Below, piece by piece: positions 6,068 to 7,582 of a DNA stretch of 7,582 nt (its first letter is position 1; every line of letters starts with the position of its first letter). The stretch comes from Candidatus Aminicenantota bacterium (lineage in GTDB: Bacteria > Acidobacteriota > Aminicenantia > UBA2199): positions 1 through 7,582 of the forward strand of contig JAUWNT010000103.1 of NCBI GenBank assembly GCA_030612495.1, written 5' to 3'. The notes beneath the pieces were generated by a model, which saw only the letters and a program-made list of their open reading frames with translations, was not told the origin of the DNA and made no database searches. A program made the position numbers and the translations under genes.

Positions 6068-6104
6068 AAAAGGGGAACAGTTAATATATTTCTCTTTGAG
6101 TCGA
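6068..6104 (+). repeat. Hairpin-forming repeat, left copy (AAAAGGGGAACAGTTA)
   Basis: The 16-bp core AAAAGGGGAACAGTTA (6068-6083) matches the right copy at 7441-7455 apart from one extra A. Similarity resumes in the 3' part, with TTCTCTTT here against TTCCCTTT and AGTCGA against AGTCAA. AAAGGGGA (6069-6076) can pair with TTCTCTTT (6090-6097) through eight pairs, two of them G-U, closing a 13-nt loop. There is no T-run after the stem, so a standard intrinsic terminator is not supported, although it lies between two convergent stops. Confidence 0.55.
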
Positions 6105-6111
6105 CACTAGT

Positions 6112-7302
6112 TCACTGTATGCTAAATTTAGAAATATTTTCAAATTTTTTATAAAAAATCTGAGTTTTATTAATTATTTTTTTGTCTTCATAATCCAGAT
6201 TGAATATAAAAGCTTTTTTGGTCTGAGGATATCGCTTTAGGAATGCTGAAATACCTGAGGGAACTTGCCCTGGTTTTATATGACTTTTTACTTCAATGGG
6301 AAAAGCAATGCGATTTTTTATAAAAATAAAATCCACTTCTTTACCATTTTTTGTTCTCCAAAAGCGAATCTCTGATACTTGATCAACCATTTTTTGTAAT
6401 TCCAGAAAAACAAAACTTTCATAAATAAAACCTGCATCCTCTCTATCTTCAATATTTCTGAAATCTTTAACAATCATATTTCTAATTCCCAGGTCATATA
6501 AATAGTATTTCTTTGACTTTTTTAATTCATTTCCCATGTTGCGACTAAAACTTATAACTGGAAAGGCTACTCCAGTATGAGATAGAACATTAAGATAATT
6601 TTCTACTGATTTTGATGTTAAACCTATTTCTCTGCTCAGGTTGGAAATAGAAATTATACTACCCTGTCGTTCTGCTAATAAATAAACAAGATGATTAAAT
6701 GCTCTGATGTTCTCTTCTTTTAATAATGATTTCACATCTTTTAGAATATATGACTGATGGATATCTGATAACAGAAGCAGGATATCATTTGAATTCTTGC
6801 ATTTTGTTATTCCAGGAAGACCTCCATATTTCAGATAATTAAAAAGAGAATCTCCTTTCCATAACTGGTGCATTTCATTCAAATTGCATGGGAATATTGA
6901 AAATACCCTCTTTCGTCCAGCTAATGATTCCCTTATATGTTTGTGTATCTGAAGGGATGATGAACCTGAAGCGAAAATTTTTGTCTTACATCCTCTATCA
7001 TAAATAGCCTTAAAAGTATGAGAGGCATTTTTAAAATAATAGAATTCATCCAGAAATACAATATCTGTATTATAAGTTAACAAATTAATAATCTCTTGTT
7101 CTGATTTATTAAAAAGTAAAAGGGTTTCTGGCTGTTCCAGGTCAAAAAATTTACAATTTTTACCTTTCTCTTTTGCAACATGATAAAATTTTCTCAACAA
7201 ATGTGTTTTCCCTACCTGCCGAGCCCCTATTAATATTGTAATTTCATTATAATTAAATTCTCTTTTTAATATTGGATATATTTCTCTTCTAATACTTATC
7301 AT
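6112..7302 (-). CDS. AAA ATPase with C-terminal DUF4143 nuclease-like domain
   Basis: This 396-residue protein has the AAA_14-DUF4143 layout. Walker A is GARQVGKT (26-33) and Walker B is IVFLDEF (81-87, D85 and E86). An ASGSSS sensor-like segment (111-116) and SLAGR (126-130) follow. A winged-helix-like region (about 200-250) precedes a DUF4143 tail with a PD-(D/E)xK-like pattern: YESFVFLEL (294-302), KEVDFIF (321-327) and PIEVKS (335-340), giving D324 and E337-x-K339. The family is widespread, often in many copies per genome, and poorly characterised; DNA or nucleic-acid transactions or defence are suspected but unproven. No Shine-Dalgarno precedes the ATG, and the -10 box lies just 6 nt away, suggesting a leaderless mRNA. 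The gene is bracketed by a short repeat and stands alone. The family call is firm; the cellular role is unknown. Confidence 0.92.
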   Translation of the reverse strand: MISIRREIYPILKREFNYNEITILIGARQVGKTHLLRKFYHVAKEKGKNCKFFDLEQPETLLLFNKSEQEIINLLTYNTDIVFLDEFYYFKNASHTFKAIYDRGCKTKIFASGSSSLQIHKHIRESLAGRKRVFSIFPCNLNEMHQLWKGDSLFNYLKYGGLPGITKCKNSNDILLLLSDIHQSYILKDVKSLLKEENIRAFNHLVYLLAERQGSIISISNLSREIGLTSKSVENYLNVLSHTGVAFPVISFSRNMGNELKKSKKYYLYDLGIRNMIVKDFRNIEDREDAGFIYESFVFLELQKMVDQVSEIRFWRTKNGKEVDFIFIKNRIAFPIEVKSHIKPGQVPSGISAFLKRYPQTKKAFIFNLDYEDKKIINKTQIFYKKFENISKFSIQ

Positions 7303-7308
7303 TTTACT

Positions 7309-7337
7309 ATTTTATACAACTACTCCAAAAAAGTCAA
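7309..7337 (-). promoter_or_regulatory. Promoter of the ATPase gene, spaced for a leaderless transcript
   Basis: On the minus strand, TTGACT (7337-7332, five of six) and TAAAAT (7314-7309, five of six) are separated by 17 bp. Six bases separate the -10 box from the ATG at 7302-7300, so transcription should start at or within a base or two of the start codon. This agrees with the missing ribosome binding site. The -35 box overlaps the proximal arm of an inverted repeat. Confidence 0.6.
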
Positions 7338-7386
7338 ATCATATCACGAATCCTGTCCTGATCAACATTTCTAATATGACTTTTTT
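7327..7386. repeat. Inverted repeat AAAAAAGTCA / TGACTTTTTT
   Basis: AAAAAAGTCA (7327-7336) and TGACTTTTTT (7377-7386) are exact 10-bp inverted arms separated by 40 bp. The left arm overlaps the -35 box of the ATPase promoter, so paired operators are possible. The arms could also form a long-loop stem ending in T6 in a leftward transcript from beyond the right edge. Neither role is proven. Confidence 0.5.
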
Positions 7387-7406
7387 AATAATGTCCAGCT
7401 TAGAAT

Positions 7407-7444
7407 AAAAAAGGTAAAAAAGGAGCAAAAAAGGGAGTAAAAAA
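7407..7444. other. Four phased A6 tracts (possible bent DNA)
   Basis: Runs of six A begin at 7407, 7416, 7427 and 7439, with spacings of 9, 11 and 12 bp, averaging close to one helical turn. Each run is followed by a G-rich stretch: GG, GGAG, GGGAG, then GGGGACAG. Phased A-tracts of this kind are known to curve DNA. The last tract leads directly into the right copy of the hairpin repeat. The block lies about 100-140 bp upstream of the ATPase start. Confidence 0.5.
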
Positions 7445-7471
7445 GGGGACAGTTATTCCCTTTAAAGTCAA
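7441..7471 (+). repeat. Hairpin-forming repeat, right copy (AAAAGGGGACAGTTA)
   Basis: The core AAAAGGGGACAGTTA (7441-7455) is in the same orientation as the left copy at 6068-6083. AAAGGGGA (7442-7449) pairs with TTCCCTTT (7456-7463) through eight pairs with one G-U, closing a 6-nt loop; AGTCAA (7466-7471) follows. Together with the left copy it brackets the ATPase gene. It resembles AAAAGGGGACAG-type intergenic repeats that I recall near Y1 (REP-associated) transposases, but no such transposase is in the window. Confidence 0.55.
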
Positions 7472-7582
7472 GTCTAAAACTCTGAAAAATAAAATTTTTA
7501 TTTGCATTCAATTTCATGAAGATTTAATATTGTATTTGAGAGCAGGTGTGTGATCCCGTAATTGATGGCTAAGGTCATTTGG
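7472..7582. other. Right-edge stretch without a supported gene
   Basis: Nothing here can be called a gene. A plus-strand ATG at 7565 opens a frame to the edge with only six codons (M-A-K-V-I-W) and no convincing ribosome binding site. On the minus strand an open frame enters from the edge and ends at a TGA after about 22 codons, so it could be the tail of a leftward gene. The two readings overlap and cannot be separated without more sequence. Confidence 0.3.

Noticed and set aside
6062..6100. Intrinsic terminator between the DUF3187 and ATPase genes
   Set aside because: A stem can form (CTCA with TGAG plus AAGGGGAA with TTTCTCTT), but it contains G-U pairs, a bulge and a long loop, and no T-run follows on either strand.
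6112..7302. Complete transposon or defence island around the ATPase
   Set aside because: There is no transposase, no flanking target duplication that I can define, and no partner defence gene in the window; only the bracketing short repeats support mobility.

Overview
The window is a strongly AT-rich bacterial chromosome segment with six convincing protein genes. All stops fit the standard code: TGA ends the ROK-family gene, lipB and the ATPase gene. An outer-membrane-type protein (DUF3187) with an N-terminal export signal suggests a two-membrane (Gram-negative-type) bacterium. The DUF401 permease, the atypical ROK kinase and the repeat-filled spacer would fit a low-GC, probably uncultured lineage. 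The sequence alone does not let me name a phylum.

Layout. Bases 1-424 hold no gene. A good promoter (13-41) fires leftward out of the window and another (425-453) fires rightward. The space between them is almost completely made of five consecutive arrays of degenerate short repeats with periods of 6, 14, 8, 7 and 7 bp. The rightward promoter starts a tightly packed four-gene unit (477-4371): DUF401 permease, ROK-family kinase, lipB (octanoyltransferase) and lipA (lipoyl synthase). The last three genes overlap or nearly touch. A YciO/Sua5-type gene reads leftward (4985-4368), and its stop overlaps the lipA stop by 4 bp. A 146-bp divergent region (4986-5131) carries back-to-back promoters for the YciO-type gene and for the DUF3187 gene (5132-6055). 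A leftward AAA ATPase with a DUF4143 nuclease-like tail (7302-6112) follows. It is bracketed by two same-orientation copies of a small hairpin-forming repeat with the core AAAAGGGG(A)ACAGTTA.

How the genes work together. LipB moves an octanoyl group from acyl-carrier protein to lipoyl domains, and LipA inserts two sulfurs to make lipoate in place. Together they mature 2-oxoacid dehydrogenases and the glycine cleavage H protein. A transporter and a sugar kinase on the same transcript suggest, by inference only, co-control of carbon uptake or phosphorylation with lipoate supply. The YciO-type protein belongs to the threonylcarbamoyl-AMP synthase superfamily. The ATPase looks like an accessory gene: it has its own promoter placed for a leaderless mRNA, an inverted repeat over its -35 box, phased A-tracts and flanking repeats.

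The most unusual structures are the multi-period repeat mosaic at 51-415 and the repeat-bracketed ATPase cassette at 6061-7471. I did not find a clear previously undescribed multi-gene system.
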